A stretch of 14,470 nucleotides of DNA, taken from positions 1 through 14,470 of the forward strand of contig JBBSEZ010000251.1 of assembly GCA_038239195.1 (NCBI GenBank), given 5' to 3'. The notes under the pieces were generated by a model. The model made no database searches. It was not told the origin of the DNA and saw only the letters and a program-made list of their open reading frames with translations. The DNA is from JBBSEZ01 sp038239195. GTDB lineage: Bacteria; Planctomycetota; Planctomycetia; Gemmatales; Gemmataceae. The first letter of the stretch is position 1. Every line of letters begins with the position of its first letter. The position numbers and the translations under genes were made by a program. Below are positions 14,264-14,470 of this stretch, piece after piece.

Positions 14264-14296
14264 GCCCTCGCCGCGACGTCGTGTCGCGACGAGGGC
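14264..14296 (+). terminator. Hairpin after the Cys-rich gene (possible terminator)
   Basis: Two 14-base arms (GCCCTCGCCGCGAC and GTCGCGACGAGGGC) pair with one mismatch around a 5-base loop. The structure starts 14 bases after the stop. There is no T-tract, so it may be a Rho-dependent or mRNA-stabilising structure. Confidence 0.5.
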
Positions 14297-14374
14297 ACAT
14301 GCCAGCGGAACCTCTTCTCCGTTCCCAGGCGTTAGCTCCGCCGACGCCTCCCCTGGTCCCGCTGCCGAAAAGAA

Positions 14375-14412
14375 AACGTCCCCGCCGCGCGGACTTGCGC
14401 GGCGGGGACGTT
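14375..14412. terminator. Strong, likely bidirectional Rho-independent terminator
   Basis: Perfect 16-base arms AACGTCCCCGCCGCGC and GCGCGGCGGGGACGTT surround the loop GGACTT. The right arm runs into TTCTGTTT (14411-14418). The left arm is preceded by an A-rich stretch (GAAAAGAAAA), which gives a T-tract on the other strand, so it could stop transcription from both sides. Confidence 0.75.
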
Positions 14413-14448
14413 CTGTTTAGGCGACCGGGAGGAGAAGGCCTCCTTGTA

Positions 14449-14470
14449 GGACGGCCCTCCCGAGCCGTCC
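14449..14470. repeat. Short inverted repeat at the window edge
   Basis: GGACGGC and GCCGTCC (7-base arms, 8-base loop) sit at the very end of the window, which may cut the element. It could be part of a further dispersed repeat or a second terminator stem. Confidence 0.4.

Noticed and set aside
13206..14300. Minus-strand Ala/Val-rich open frame opposite the Cys-rich protein
   Set aside because: The AAVAAVAA pattern is the antisense reading of the GGCTGCTAC repeat. The plus frame has a perfect ribosome binding site and two TIGR03000 domains.

Overview
This is a GC-rich bacterial window that reads as a planctomycete, most likely close to Gemmata and its relatives. No 16S gene is present, so the placement rests on gene content. 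The evidence is a secreted-type protein with two planctomycete-specific TIGR03000 domains, a Ser/Thr kinase fused to a tubulin-like GTPase domain, genes of the archaeal-type methanofuran/methylofuran (C1-carrier) pathway, and GC-rich dispersed hairpin repeats.

Layout. Positions 42-3060 (+) hold trpA, a five-helix membrane protein, and two C1-cofactor genes (mfnF-like, mfnE-like). Positions 3035-5259 (-) hold mfnB, whose 3' end overlaps mfnE by 26 bases, then a HEPN-domain gene with a small partner gene immediately upstream of it, then an ASCH-domain gene. Positions 5418-9107 (+) are one giant kinase-tubulin gene. Positions 9094-9362 (-) hold a complete HicB-type antitoxin gene followed by only the first codons of its expected hicA toxin. 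scpA (+) follows at 9520-10275, then a truncated gene remnant (+) around 10390-10619. Positions 10648-12822 (-) hold an RluA-family pseudouridine synthase and, upstream of it, a carboxy-terminal processing protease. A promoter-bearing intergenic region (12823-13313) leads into a Cys-Gly-Tyr-repeat protein (+, 13314-14249), closed by two hairpins.

How the genes work together. MfnB would make the furan precursor from glyceraldehyde-3-phosphate, MfnE would phosphorylate the aminomethyl-furan phosphate, and MfnF would couple it to (glutamyl)tyramine. This is part of a methanofuran-type one-carbon carrier pathway; the aminotransferase (MfnC) is not in the window. The HEPN pair and the HicB/hicA remnant make 3.8-9.4 kb an accessory, toxin-antitoxin-like neighbourhood on both sides of the kinase-tubulin gene. 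ScpA belongs to chromosome condensation, and the protease and pseudouridine synthase are housekeeping genes.

The S41 protease gene is flanked by two palindromes built from the same ~17-20 base half-unit in opposite arrangements, which suggests a dispersed REP-like repeat family. The best candidates for something little described are the non-RD kinase-tubulin fusion, the HEPN two-gene module, and the Gly-Cys-Tyr triplet protein.
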